A stretch of 64,000 nucleotides of DNA, from assembly GCF_003248505.1 (NCBI RefSeq), contig NZ_QFOA01000005.1, positions 1 through 64,000 of the forward strand, written 5' to 3'. Below the pieces are notes generated by a model. It worked only from the letters and a program-made list of their open reading frames with translations, searched no databases and was not told the DNA's origin. Below, one piece after another: positions 48,595 to 57,996 of the stretch. This stretch comes from Sphingobium sp. Its GTDB lineage: Bacteria; Pseudomonadota; Alphaproteobacteria; Sphingomonadales; Sphingomonadaceae. Numbering within the stretch: the first letter of the stretch is position 1; each line of letters opens with the position of its first letter. The position numbers were made by a program, and so were the translations under genes.

Positions 48595-50991
48595 ATGAGT
48601 AGGAAGGCCGTTACCCTCGGTACGATCGGCGCCGGCGCGCTTGTCGCCGCCATGGCGCCGCCCGCCTTTGCGCAGCGAGCCCAGTCGGGTGCAGGCGAAG
48701 GTATTCAGGATATCGTCGTGACAGCGCGTCGCACCGAAGAAAGCCTTCAGACGACCCCGATTGCCGTGACGGCGCTGACTCCCGAAGCCTTGGCGACGGC
48801 CAAGGTGGAAAATGTCGTCGATCTTCAACGTACCGCACCGGGCCTCGTCATCGGACGCGGTTCCGCAGGGGGTGACGGTATCGTCTTCGTCGCCATTCGC
48901 GGACAGGGCAATCTTCAGCCCATTCTTGCCAACGATCCGGCGGTCGCAACCTATATCGACGGAATCTATATTCCACGGCCCTCGACTGGCATGACCGACA
49001 TTCAGGACGTTCAGCGTCTGGAGGTCTTGCGCGGGCCGCAAGGCACGCTTTTCGGGCGCAACACGACCGGCGGCGCGATCAACATCGTCACCAACGATCC
49101 CACCGACCAGCTTAGCGGCACGTTCAAGGCTGAGTTTGGCAACTACAGTACCCTCGGTGCGCAGGCCAATATCAACGTGCCGCTCGCCGAAGGCCTCGCC
49201 GTCCGCCTGAGCGGTGCGATCAATGAGCGGGACGGTTACGGCTACAATGTCGATACCAAGCGCGATTTCGCAGACAACAGCAGCAAATTCCTGCGCGGTA
49301 AGCTCAAATACGAAGGCAATGGCTGGGATCTGACTGTAGCGGGAGACTGGAACCGCCAGTCCAATCATGGCCAGCAGATCGCGCTCTGGGCCTTCAACCC
49401 TGCCGTTGTCCCTTCGGCATTTCAGCCGGGCCTCAGGGCAGGGCTTCTGACAAAGGATAATTGGTGGGGCAATACGGCCACCGGGACATCGATCCCCGCC
49501 AATATCGGGACCCTGACTCCGGAAGCGCAGTCTCTTTACGGCGTGAAGCCATTCAATACGCTTGAGGTCTATGGCTTTTCCGGCACTCTCAATATCGAAC
49601 TGGGTGGCCTGAACTTCAAATCGATCACCGGTTATCGCCACTCGATGAACTATGGCCAGAACGACACGGACGGAACGGTCGTTCCTCTGCTTGCGACCTA
49701 CGCGGGATCCAGTTCCTACTATGTGTCGCAGGAGTTCCAGCTGTCCGGGAATATCACCGACAGCCTCAGCTTTATTACCGGCGCTTATGCGGGTAAGGAA
49801 AGCGGCGATGAATTCAGCCGGTCCCAAATATTCGGCGGCCTCATTCGCGATTCCAATGCCGACGTCACCAACAAGACTTTCGGTTTGTTCGCTCAAGCTT
49901 ATTATCAGCTGACACCCACACTCCGTGCTGTCGGCGGCTTTCGTTATACCTGGGACACACGGGATAGCGTGTTGCACAATGCGCAGGTCTTCGGCCTGCC
50001 GTATAACGTCGCTGTGGCGGGAACCCCGACCGGCATCAACTGCACCGTTACGCCCACCGAGCCTGTCACAGCCACCACATGCAACCAGGCGCAAAATGCC
50101 AAGTTCAATTACCCGGCGTGGAATTTGGGCCTGGACTGGCAGGCGACCAAGGATCTTTTCCTGTACGTCGCAACCCGCGGCGCCGCAAAAGCCGGTGGGT
50201 GGAACCTGCGTGCAGGCGGCCTTCCCGCCTTCTCTCCGGAAAAGGTGAAGGATGTCGAGGCCGGCTTGAAGGTCGATCTCTTCAACCGTCGCCTGCGCTT
50301 CAATTCGGCAGTCTTCCACACATGGAAGGACGACAATCAGGCGATCGTCAACAGCTTCGTGCCCGGCATAGGCGTCACGCAATATATCCAGAACAACGGG
50401 AAGGTTCGCATCTGGGGCGTGGAAAACGAAATCACGCTCGTGCCGTGGCAAGGCATGACGCTCAGCGTCAACGGTTCGCTGCAGGATGGCAAATATGTAA
50501 AGGGCAGCTTCAGCGAAATCCAGGTAGTCGCCGGTAGCGGCTGCACGAACAGCGCCGGGGTGGCCAACGGCTGCGTCGTCGACCTGAGTGGCCTGCCGTT
50601 GCTGCAATTGCCCAAGAAGCAGCTGAATGTCAGCGCTACCCAGAAATTCCCGATCGGAGGCGGCACGCTGGCCGTGACCGGCGCCTACGCCTATGTCGGC
50701 GGTCAGCATTTCGATGCCGTCCGGGCGGCGGATCAGTCGTCAGCGGCGACGAAAGCCGCATATGATACGGAGAACCGCCTCGGTTTCGTGCCTGGCTATG
50801 GCATTTTCAACGGGCGTATCGCGTTCCAGCTTGAAAACCCCAATCTCGAAGTGGCGATCTATGGTCGCAACATCACGAACAAGAAATATCTGCTGCGCCG
50901 CTTCCCCGACCTGTATCGGACGTTGGGCATAGCAGCGGCCTATGTGGGCCAACCTGCGACTTATGGCATTGAAACGACGTTCAAATTCTAA
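48595..50991 (+). CDS. TonB-dependent outer-membrane receptor, 798 aa
   Basis: Signal peptide MSRKAVTLGTIGAGALVAAM ending APPAFAQ, TonB-box region QDIVVTARRTEE, plug (LQTTPIAVTALTPEAL; RLEVLRGPQGTLFGRNTTGG) and beta-barrel ending ETTFKF. The GGGGAGG site is 5 bp before the ATG. The plug is similar to the 13-kb receptor, but the barrel differs, so the two may take up different substrates. It lies between the AraC gene and an SDR gene 72 bp downstream. Confidence 0.95.
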   Translation: MSRKAVTLGTIGAGALVAAMAPPAFAQRAQSGAGEGIQDIVVTARRTEESLQTTPIAVTALTPEALATAKVENVVDLQRTAPGLVIGRGSAGGDGIVFVAIRGQGNLQPILANDPAVATYIDGIYIPRPSTGMTDIQDVQRLEVLRGPQGTLFGRNTTGGAINIVTNDPTDQLSGTFKAEFGNYSTLGAQANINVPLAEGLAVRLSGAINERDGYGYNVDTKRDFADNSSKFLRGKLKYEGNGWDLTVAGDWNRQSNHGQQIALWAFNPAVVPSAFQPGLRAGLLTKDNWWGNTATGTSIPANIGTLTPEAQSLYGVKPFNTLEVYGFSGTLNIELGGLNFKSITGYRHSMNYGQNDTDGTVVPLLATYAGSSSYYVSQEFQLSGNITDSLSFITGAYAGKESGDEFSRSQIFGGLIRDSNADVTNKTFGLFAQAYYQLTPTLRAVGGFRYTWDTRDSVLHNAQVFGLPYNVAVAGTPTGINCTVTPTEPVTATTCNQAQNAKFNYPAWNLGLDWQATKDLFLYVATRGAAKAGGWNLRAGGLPAFSPEKVKDVEAGLKVDLFNRRLRFNSAVFHTWKDDNQAIVNSFVPGIGVTQYIQNNGKVRIWGVENEITLVPWQGMTLSVNGSLQDGKYVKGSFSEIQVVAGSGCTNSAGVANGCVVDLSGLPLLQLPKKQLNVSATQKFPIGGGTLAVTGAYAYVGGQHFDAVRAADQSSAATKAAYDTENRLGFVPGYGIFNGRIAFQLENPNLEVAIYGRNITNKKYLLRRFPDLYRTLGIAAAYVGQPATYGIETTFKF

Positions 50992-51063
50992 TCGACAAGG
51001 TGGCCGGCGAAAAAAACGGCAATCAACGCAGCTTTTTCCGCCAGCTATGACGAGGATGTACGC

Positions 51064-51867
51064 ATGATGATGAGGTTGGTAGACAGAGTGGCGATTGTCA
51101 CAGGCGGCGGCGGCGGCATTGGCGCTGCGGTCGCGCGGCGTCTGGTGGCGGAGGGTGCTCAGGTCGTGATCGCCGATCTGTTCATGGATGCTGCGGTTCG
51201 TGCGGCGGAACCACTAGGTGTCAAGGCGCTGCCGGTTCAGTTCGACGCCGCCGATCCGCAATCGGTCAAGGCGATGGTAGATCGCGCGGTCGATCATTTC
51301 GGTCGGCTGGATATATTGCACAATAATGCCGCCATGACCGATCCTGTAAAAAGCCCTCAGGATACGACTGCGGTCGATATTCCCATCGGCATCTGGCGTG
51401 AGATTATCGACGTCAATCTCACCGGCTATCTGCTGGGGTGTAAATATGCGATCCCGCATATGGTCGCAGGCGGCGGCGGGTCGATCATTAACACGGCCTC
51501 CAATTCGGGGAGCGCGGGAGATCTCGCCCGTGTCGCCTACGGCTCGTCCAAAGCGGCCATCATCGGGCTCACCAAATATGTAGCGACCCAGCATGGGCGG
51601 CAGAACATCCGCTGCAACAGCGTCGCTCCCGGCGTCGTGCTGACCGAAGCGCTCGAAAAGACAGTGCCGGGGCTGAAGGAGATCATCCAGCGCCACATAT
51701 TGACGCCGGAGTTCGGCACGCCCGACGATATTGCCGGGCTGGTTGCGTTCCTGGCTTCGGACGAAGCGCGCTATATCACGGGTGAAAATATCTCCATTTC
51801 AGGCGGCGGTCTCGTCCATCAACCCCATTATGCAGATTTGCTCGCCTTCATGCAGGCGCCGGATTGA
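51064..51867 (+). CDS. Short-chain dehydrogenase/reductase (SDR), 267 aa
   Basis: TGGGGGIGAAVA cofactor loop, ADLFMD (Asp after beta-2 suggests NAD), NNAAM, NTASNSGSAGD (Ser), YGSSKAAI (Tyr-x3-Lys), ISGGGLVHQP. Close to hydroxysteroid/cyclohexanol-dehydrogenase-like SDRs. GAGGA precedes the ATG. Follows the TonB receptor on the same strand. Confidence 0.9.
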   Translation: MMMRLVDRVAIVTGGGGGIGAAVARRLVAEGAQVVIADLFMDAAVRAAEPLGVKALPVQFDAADPQSVKAMVDRAVDHFGRLDILHNNAAMTDPVKSPQDTTAVDIPIGIWREIIDVNLTGYLLGCKYAIPHMVAGGGGSIINTASNSGSAGDLARVAYGSSKAAIIGLTKYVATQHGRQNIRCNSVAPGVVLTEALEKTVPGLKEIIQRHILTPEFGTPDDIAGLVAFLASDEARYITGENISISGGGLVHQPHYADLLAFMQAPD

Positions 51868-51903
51868 ACCGTGTCTAGCGCCTGCACTCGGGGAGATGAG
51901 AGG

Positions 51904-52269
51904 TTAGTGTTCGGTCCGGTGGAAATATCGGATCGTCAGCCGACCGTCGGAAACCTTGTAGGTTTCGAGGCTTGGCAACGTAACGATGCCATCCTTCGTT
52001 TGCAGGCGGTTAGCGACATAAGCTGCGCCTTCGCCCCCGTTAACGATCACCTCCAGCGGTTCGGTCGTGCATGTTCCGCCGTATTCAGCCCACATTTTCG
52101 CCATTGCAGCTTCGCCGTCGACCGCTGGAGAGCCTACATATTCGATCGTAAACCCTTTTGGTCCCAGCGTCCGGAAAAGCCTGTCGAGTTCCTCACGCTT
52201 TCCTTCGTTCCACAGCCGGTAATTATCCCGGATCGCCTGTTCCAGATCCAGCGTTTCTATGTCGCTCAT
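51904..52269 (-). CDS. SnoaL-like protein, 121 aa
   Basis: SnoaL-type sequence: LEQAIRDNYRLWNEGKREELDRLFRTLGPKGFTIEYVG, GEAAMAKMWAEYGG, LQTKDGIVTLPSLETYKVSDGRLTIRYFHR. ATG 52269 is preferred because AGGAGG lies 8 bp upstream; ATG 52275 would be only 2 bp away. Divergent from the P450. Third SnoaL-like gene of the region. Confidence 0.83.
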   Translation of the reverse strand: MSDIETLDLEQAIRDNYRLWNEGKREELDRLFRTLGPKGFTIEYVGSPAVDGEAAMAKMWAEYGGTCTTEPLEVIVNGGEGAAYVANRLQTKDGIVTLPSLETYKVSDGRLTIRYFHRTEH

Positions 52270-52305
52270 GTGCATCGCCTCCTGTCATCGCGGGTATTCC
52301 GCATA

Positions 52306-52328
52306 GCCGCCAGTCTATGCCTGGCGGC
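52306..52328. promoter_or_regulatory. Hairpin/dyad in the SnoaL-P450 divergent region
   Basis: GCCGCCAG, 7-base loop, CTGGCGGC (8 perfect pairs). It may be a regulator site or leader hairpin. A weaker copy of the CCTGTC dyad (CCTGTC-GTTG-GCAAGG, 52339-52354) lies 35 bp upstream of the P450 start. Confidence 0.35.
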
Positions 52329-52388
52329 CACGAACGTACCTGTCGTTGGCAAGGGTGAAATTTACCGCTTCTCGTTTCGGAGACAATC

Positions 52389-53609
52389 ATGACCCAAGCC
52401 ACACAACAGCCTCTGCCGGCTCACGTACCGCCCGAACTGGCTATAGCACTGCCGCTTTTTTCGCGGAAGATCGTTTATGACAATCCGCAGGACGTGATCA
52501 TCCCCGCGATGCATGCGGACCTGCCGCCCGTCACCTATGTCACCAACATCTTCCCGGGCGATCAGCCAGGCTGGCTCCTCAAAAATGCGGAGGATGTCCA
52601 GGCAATGCTGCGGGACGCCGACAACTTCACAAAGAATGGCATGGGCAAGTGGGCCCAGAATATCGGTGAAAACTGGCTGGTCATCCCAACAGAGGCCGAT
52701 CCGCCGGTGCATACCGGTTATCGGAAGGCGCTGAACAGCCATTTTGCGCCGCAGAAGATGTTCGCGATGAAAGAACAGGTTCGCGAAAGAGCGCGAACCC
52801 TGATCGATGGCTTCAAGGATAGCGGGCATTGCGATTTCATCGACCAGTTCTCGGAAAAATTCCCCATATTCATCGTTCTCGATCTGCTGGGACTTCCGCA
52901 GGACAGAATGACGCAGTTCCTCAAGTGGGAAAAGGAAATGCTTCATTCGAACGATTGGTCCGTTCGCGGTAACGCTGTCCGCTGCGTAAAAGATTATTTG
53001 CTTGAGGAAATCGAAGCACGTCGCCAAAATCCGCGAGACGACTATATCAGCAAGGTTCTGACTTTCGAGGTCGACGGTCGTTTGTGGAATGACGACGAGG
53101 TATTCGGCCATTGCTTCAATCTGTATATCGGCGGCCTGGACACGGTCACATCTCTGTTGGGCAACATTTTCAATTATTTGGCGTCGCATCCCGACAAGCA
53201 AAATGAACTGCGCGATGATCCGGCGCTGATCGTTCTGGCAGTCGAGGAGTTTCTCCGCGCCTTTGCGCCGGTCACGGCCTTCCGGATTGCCACCAAGGTC
53301 ATCGAAATCCAAGGTCAGACGATCATGCCCGGGGATTATGTGGCGTTCAGTTCTCCCGTAGTCGGGCGCGATCCTGCGTTCTATGAAGATCCCCAGGCTA
53401 TCCGGTTCGATCGTAAGGCTCCGCACATGTCGCTGGGCAGCGGCATTCACAAGTGTCTCGGAATGCACCTGGCGCGGCTGGAACTGCAGATCGCGGTAGA
53501 GGAGTTCGTCAAGGCGATACCCGAATTCCGGATCAAGGATGGGTTCCGTGTGCCCTATTTCGTCGGCAATATCCTGCATGTGCCCGACCTGCAGCTTCAA
53601 TGGGGCTGA
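52389..53609 (+). CDS. Cytochrome P450, class I bacterial type, 406 aa
   Basis: Soluble P450: I-helix GGLDT (248-252), E287-x2-R290 (EEFLR), heme loop LGSGIHKCLG with C356 as thiolate ligand (first Phe of the usual FGxG is Leu). Length is normal for ferredoxin-dependent bacterial P450s. GGAGA precedes the ATG. Its donor is probably the ferredoxin at 29.2 kb, as no other candidate is seen. It would hydroxylate a pathway compound; the substrate is unknown. A hairpin terminator follows. Confidence 0.95.
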   Translation: MTQATQQPLPAHVPPELAIALPLFSRKIVYDNPQDVIIPAMHADLPPVTYVTNIFPGDQPGWLLKNAEDVQAMLRDADNFTKNGMGKWAQNIGENWLVIPTEADPPVHTGYRKALNSHFAPQKMFAMKEQVRERARTLIDGFKDSGHCDFIDQFSEKFPIFIVLDLLGLPQDRMTQFLKWEKEMLHSNDWSVRGNAVRCVKDYLLEEIEARRQNPRDDYISKVLTFEVDGRLWNDDEVFGHCFNLYIGGLDTVTSLLGNIFNYLASHPDKQNELRDDPALIVLAVEEFLRAFAPVTAFRIATKVIEIQGQTIMPGDYVAFSSPVVGRDPAFYEDPQAIRFDRKAPHMSLGSGIHKCLGMHLARLELQIAVEEFVKAIPEFRIKDGFRVPYFVGNILHVPDLQLQWG

Positions 53610-53669
53610 ACGGGGCTCATTGTCCTGACATGAAGGAATATCGAACCTCATCGCCTTAAAATCGGGTTT

Positions 53670-53704
53670 GGAGCGGATATCCAATTTCACTCGGTATCCG
53701 CTCC
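53670..53704 (+). terminator. Hairpin terminator after the P450
   Basis: GGAGCGGATA (53670-53679) pairs perfectly with TATCCGCTCC (53695-53704), followed by TGATTTG. The T-run is weak. Confidence 0.55.
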
Positions 53705-53800
53705 TGATTTGCCTGCTTTCAGAACATGGGCCGAGTGGAGTTGGGGATTTACGACGGCGCCCGAAGCGACTGGCTCACTAACGAACTTGAAGGACTCTCC

Positions 53801-54643
53801 ATGACAGATGCTATCAGGAAAGTTGGCTTTATCGGCCTTGGAAGTATGGGTGGCGACCAAGCACGGGAACTGGCTAAATTGCCGCTCGACCTTACTGTCT
53901 ACGATCTGTTTCCCGAAGCATTGTCCAAGTTTGAAGGGCGGGCGACCCTCGCAGCGTCCATGGCGGACGTCGGTGTGGATGCGGATGTCGTGGGCATTTG
54001 CGTACGGGACGACACACAGGTATTAGAGTGCGTCGATGCGCTGTTCCCCGTGATGAAGCGGGGCGCGATCCTGCTCATCCACAGTACGATCAAGCCAAAG
54101 ACCGCAGAGCGTATCGCGGAACGCGCACTTCCGTTGGGGATCGATGTCATAGACGCGCCGGTGACGCGCACCGAAATGACCGATGACGGTCCGTTCGTGT
54201 TTTGCATGACCGGGGGCAGTGAAGCGGCTGCCGCGCACGCCCAGATCGTACTCGATGCCTTTTCGACAAACACGATGCATATCGGGCCGCTCGGATCGGC
54301 AATGGCGCTCAAGATTTGCAACAATCTTGTGTCCTGGTGCGGTATCATGCTGGGCGTTGAAGTCGCCAATGTGGCGGAGGCGGCCGGCGTTCCGATGGAC
54401 AAGCTGCTAACCGTGATGAAACGCAACGGAAATCTCACTCCGCCCATGGCGGGTTTCATCGATTTCCGCAACAATCCCGGGGACGCGGCCCGCCGCGCCT
54501 TTTTCGCCAGCCAAGCTGGAATCGGCGAAAAGGATCTTGCGCTGGCCGAAGAGCTTGCGGCTGGATCCAATGCCGCTTCGCCGATCACCAGTCACACCAA
54601 GACGCTGCTGAAGAAGACACTGCTTTCTATCGTAGAGAGCTAA
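53801..54643 (+). CDS. 3-hydroxyisobutyrate-dehydrogenase-family protein, 280 aa
   Basis: Rossmann start VGFIGLGSMGGDQA, IDAPVTRTEM (substrate loop; usual DAPVSGG altered), MALKICNN (catalytic Lys), GEKDLALAEE near the end. ATG 53801 follows GAAGGA; the frame upstream is ignored. The changed substrate loop suggests a substrate other than 3-hydroxyisobutyrate. It is the last gene of the accessory region. Confidence 0.9.
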   Translation: MTDAIRKVGFIGLGSMGGDQARELAKLPLDLTVYDLFPEALSKFEGRATLAASMADVGVDADVVGICVRDDTQVLECVDALFPVMKRGAILLIHSTIKPKTAERIAERALPLGIDVIDAPVTRTEMTDDGPFVFCMTGGSEAAAAHAQIVLDAFSTNTMHIGPLGSAMALKICNNLVSWCGIMLGVEVANVAEAAGVPMDKLLTVMKRNGNLTPPMAGFIDFRNNPGDAARRAFFASQAGIGEKDLALAEELAAGSNAASPITSHTKTLLKKTLLSIVES

Positions 54644-54892
54644 AAGCGCTCATTCATTGAGAGAAAGCCAAATAGTGAGCGAACCCAGCGGTTTGGTCCC
54701 AGCCAGATCGCGGCCGCCCCCGCCCGGCAGGTTGCCCGTGCGGCTCGGTATGCGCAGGAGCGCGGGCGGCCAAGGTTCTGAAGCATCGTGGTTCAATTCG
54801 CCCGAGACGCAGACCCCGCCACCGAGCGGGAGAGGCTTGTTCATGGCACAGGAACAGGGAAGAATGCGCCACGAGCATTTTCCGGATCCTTT
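54644..54892. other. Probable right border of the accessory region
   Basis: No gene is supported here. It includes GGCCGCCC and GGGCGGCC about 50 bp apart (near 54711 and 54764), able to form a long imperfect stem. It separates the pathway genes from maleylacetoacetate isomerase and the valine set. No direct repeat of the left border was recognised by eye. Confidence 0.35.
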
Positions 54893-55543
54893 ATGACAGA
54901 CTTCATCCTGCACGGCTATTTTCGCTCCAGCGCCTCTTACCGCGTACGCATCGCACTCCATTTGAAAGGCATTGCCTATGCCGACGCCTTTCATCACCTG
55001 CGCCTGGGGGGACAGCGCGCGCCCGACTATCTGGCTCTCAATCCGCAGGGTTTCGTGCCAGCGCTGGAGGCCGAGAGCGACGTCCTGACGCAGAGCCTTG
55101 CGATCTGCGAATATCTCGACGAACGCTTCCCGGATCCGCCGCTTCTCCCCTCGGAGCCGCTGGCCCGCGCCAAGGTGCGTGCGGCAGCGCAGGCGATAGC
55201 CTGCGACGTGCACCCTCTTCAGAATCTCAAGGTGCTAGAATATCTGCGCGACGCCGGCCTGTCGCAGGATCAGGTCGCCGCTTGGGCTGCGCGCGTCATC
55301 ACCGAAGGGCTCGACGCGTTCGAAGCGCTGATCGCCCGCCGCCCCGAAACTCATTCTTCCGGCCCCTATTGCTTCGGCGGCAGTGTCACGCTGGCTGACA
55401 TCTGCCTCGTCCCTCAGCTTGCCAATGCCCGCCGTTTCGGCGTGGAACCGGCGTGGCCCCACATCCTGGAGGCAGAGCGCGCATGCCTTTGCCTCGACGC
55501 CTTTCGCAAGGCAGCGCCCGAAAATCAGCCGGATGCCGAATAG
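54893..55543 (+). CDS. maiA: Maleylacetoacetate isomerase (zeta-class GST), 216 aa
   Basis: Isomerises maleylacetoacetate to fumarylacetoacetate with glutathione in the tyrosine/homogentisate route. The active-site motif RSSASYRVRIALHLKGI, then LNPQGFVPALE (glutathione binding) and DIHPLQN-like CDVHPLQNLKVLEYL, with a C-terminal helical domain. Length is typical. ATG 54893 begins the conserved strand. No homogentisate dioxygenase or fumarylacetoacetase lies beside it. Confidence 0.9.
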   Translation: MTDFILHGYFRSSASYRVRIALHLKGIAYADAFHHLRLGGQRAPDYLALNPQGFVPALEAESDVLTQSLAICEYLDERFPDPPLLPSEPLARAKVRAAAQAIACDVHPLQNLKVLEYLRDAGLSQDQVAAWAARVITEGLDAFEALIARRPETHSSGPYCFGGSVTLADICLVPQLANARRFGVEPAWPHILEAERACLCLDAFRKAAPENQPDAE

Positions 55544-55764
55544 CGGTCAGGCAATATCCCCTCATGCAGATATGCCCGGAACATCCGACCGGACATGGCG
55601 CCTCTGCATTTACGCAGATCAACTCTGCCTTAATGTGCGATTGAATGCCTATTCGCAATGGTCCATGGAGACCGGCAGGATAGGCCAACGGAAACGTCCG
55701 CGCCGCATGAGGATGTCGCTTGCCGCTTCTCATCGACGTGTTTCCCCGATTGAGACGAAAAACG

Positions 55765-56910
55765 ATGACCAACCAGTTCGACCTCACCGAAGACCAACGC
55801 GCGATCCAGGAAATGGCCCAACGCTTCACCGCCGACGCCATCACGCCCTATGCCGCCGAGTGGGACGAAAAGCATATTTTCCCTCGCGACACGATCCGCT
55901 CGGCTGCAGAACTGGGTTTTGGCGGCATATATGTGTCGGAGCAATCGGGCGGCATCGGTCTTGGTCGTCTGGAGTCGGCGCTCATCATGGAAGCCATGGC
56001 CTATGGCTGCCCTTCGACCAGCGCGTTCATCTCGATCCACAATATGGCCGCATGGATGATCGACCGGTTCGGGGATCAAACGGTCAAAGACAAGTATTTG
56101 CCGTCCATGATCCCCATGGAGCGGATCGGCAGCTATTGCCTGACCGAAGCGGGGTCGGGGTCTGACGCGGCCGCGCTCAAGACTCGCGCGGTGCGCGATG
56201 GCGATCATTATGTCGTTACCGGGTCGAAGCAGTTCATCTCGGGCGGGGGTGAGAACGAGATCTACGTCGTCATGGTCCGCACCGGTGAGGACGGTCCCAA
56301 GGGCATCAGTTGCCTGGTTATCGAAAAGGACATGCCCGGCGTCAGCTTCGGCGCGAACGAACGCAAGCTCGGCTGGCATTCACAACCCACAGCGCAGGTC
56401 AATTTCGACGCGGTACGCGTGCCGGTCGAAAATCTCGTCGGTGCCGAAGGGGAGGGGTTCCGCATCGCGATGATGGGTCTGGACGGGGGCCGTCTCAACA
56501 TCGGCGCCTGTTCGCTTGGCGGCGCCCAGCGCTGCATCGACGAAGCCCTTTCCTATACGAAGGAACGCAAGCAGTTCGGGCAGCCGATCGCTGAATTTCA
56601 GAACAGCCAGTTCATGCTGGCCGACATGGAAACGGAACTTCAGGCCGCCCGCACCCTGCTCTACGCCGCTGCCGTCAAGGTGACCGAAAACGCGCCTGAC
56701 AAGACCCGCTTCGCCGCTATGGCCAAGCGTCTGGCGACCGATACGGGATCGTCGGTGGTCGATCGCGCGCTTCAGCTGCATGGCGGCTATGGCTATCTGA
56801 TGGACTATCCGATCGAACGTTTCCTGCGAGACCTGCGCGTGCATTCGATCCTCGAAGGCACCAATCAGGTCATGCGAATGATCATCGCAAGGGACATGCT
56901 GCGCTCATGA
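55765..56910 (+). CDS. Acyl-CoA dehydrogenase, isobutyryl-CoA dehydrogenase-like, 381 aa
   Basis: FAD enzyme that oxidises an acyl-CoA to the 2-enoyl-CoA. Motifs: LTEAGSGSDAAALKT (FAD/substrate), SGGGENEIYVVMVRTG, QFGQPIAEFQNSQFMLADM, QLHGGYGYLMDYPIERFLRDLRVHSILEGTNQVMR (catalytic Glu near the end). Close to ACAD8-type isobutyryl-CoA dehydrogenases, supported by the next two genes. ATG 55765 is the sensible start. Overlaps the hydrolase gene by 4 bp. Confidence 0.92.
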   Translation: MTNQFDLTEDQRAIQEMAQRFTADAITPYAAEWDEKHIFPRDTIRSAAELGFGGIYVSEQSGGIGLGRLESALIMEAMAYGCPSTSAFISIHNMAAWMIDRFGDQTVKDKYLPSMIPMERIGSYCLTEAGSGSDAAALKTRAVRDGDHYVVTGSKQFISGGGENEIYVVMVRTGEDGPKGISCLVIEKDMPGVSFGANERKLGWHSQPTAQVNFDAVRVPVENLVGAEGEGFRIAMMGLDGGRLNIGACSLGGAQRCIDEALSYTKERKQFGQPIAEFQNSQFMLADMETELQAARTLLYAAAVKVTENAPDKTRFAAMAKRLATDTGSSVVDRALQLHGGYGYLMDYPIERFLRDLRVHSILEGTNQVMRMIIARDMLRS

Positions 56911-57971
56911 CGGATCAGGTTCTTACTTTCATCGAGAGCGGCGTCGGTCGCATCCGTCTCAATCGCCCCAAGGCGATACACGCCCTGACACCGGACATGT
57001 GCGAGGCGATCAATGCGGCCCTGCTCGACTGGGCGGAGGACGACCGTGTCGTTGCGGTCATTATCGATCATGCGGAAGGGCGGGGCTTTTGCGCCGGGGG
57101 CGACATCGCGCTCATCGCCAACAGTGCGAAAGCGGATTGCGTCGAGGCGGAGCGTTTCTTCCACCTCGAATATCGCATGAACCATCTGCTGTTCATCTAC
57201 GAAAAGCCGATCGTCGCCTTCATCGATGGCATCGTCATGGGTGGGGGCGTGGGCCTGTCGCTGCCCGCGCGCTTCCGCGTCGCGACGGAGCGGACGACAT
57301 TCGCTATGCCGGAAACCGGCATCGGCCTTTTCCCCGACGTAGGCGGAGGCTGGTTTCTGCCGCGCTTGCCGGGACGTGTGGGCGCATGGCTTGCCGCCAC
57401 CGGCGCACGGATCGATGGGGCTGACTGCGCCGGCGTCGGCATCGCGACACATTATATGGCTTCGGACAGGCTGGACGCGGTCAAGGCCCGCATCCTTGTG
57501 GACCCAACCGGCCTTGCCGACATTCTGGCCGAAAATAGCGAGACCCCGCCGCCTTCCAAGCTGGACGCGGCGCGGGGCGACATCGACCGTCTTTTCGCAT
57601 CCGACCGTGCCGAGGATATCGTTGCCGCGCTGGAATCGGATGGCGGCGAATGGGCGCAAAAGCAGCGCGCGACCCTTGCCACCAAATCGCCGCAGACCAT
57701 CAAGGTCGCGCTGCGCCAGCTGGTCGAGGGCGCGGCTAAGACTGATTTCGCCGACAATATGGCGATGGAATACGGTCTTGCCTGCGCGATCATCCGTCGG
57801 CCCGACTTCATCGAGGGCGTGCGCGCCGTGATCTTCGACAAGGATAACGCGCCGCAGTGGAATCCCGCCACGCTCGAAGGAGTGAGCGACGAAACCATCG
57901 ACGAAATTTTCGCGCCGCTGCCGCCTGAACGGCAATGGACGCCGCTGCCGCGCCTGACCGCGCGGAACTGA
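56907..57971 (+). CDS. 3-hydroxyisobutyryl-CoA hydrolase, 354 aa
   Basis: Crotonase-fold hydrolase of valine breakdown. Seen: SGVGRIRLNRPKAIHALTPDM, GRGFCAGGDIALIAN (oxyanion hole), IVMGGGVGLSLPARFRVATE, ETGIGLFPDVGGGWFLPRL (Glu and Asp of the active site) and the long C-terminal part of the HIBCH group. ATGA overlap with the acyl-CoA dehydrogenase. Length is normal for HIBCH and longer than enoyl-CoA hydratase. Confidence 0.93.
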   Translation: MTDQVLTFIESGVGRIRLNRPKAIHALTPDMCEAINAALLDWAEDDRVVAVIIDHAEGRGFCAGGDIALIANSAKADCVEAERFFHLEYRMNHLLFIYEKPIVAFIDGIVMGGGVGLSLPARFRVATERTTFAMPETGIGLFPDVGGGWFLPRLPGRVGAWLAATGARIDGADCAGVGIATHYMASDRLDAVKARILVDPTGLADILAENSETPPPSKLDAARGDIDRLFASDRAEDIVAALESDGGEWAQKQRATLATKSPQTIKVALRQLVEGAAKTDFADNMAMEYGLACAIIRRPDFIEGVRAVIFDKDNAPQWNPATLEGVSDETIDEIFAPLPPERQWTPLPRLTARN

Positions 57972-57996
57972 CAGAATAGACAAGAGGACGCCGGAC

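Noticed and set aside
48499..50709. Long minus-strand open frame (736 codons) opposite the second TonB receptor
   Set aside because: Same reasoning: codon-bias shadow of a real receptor gene.
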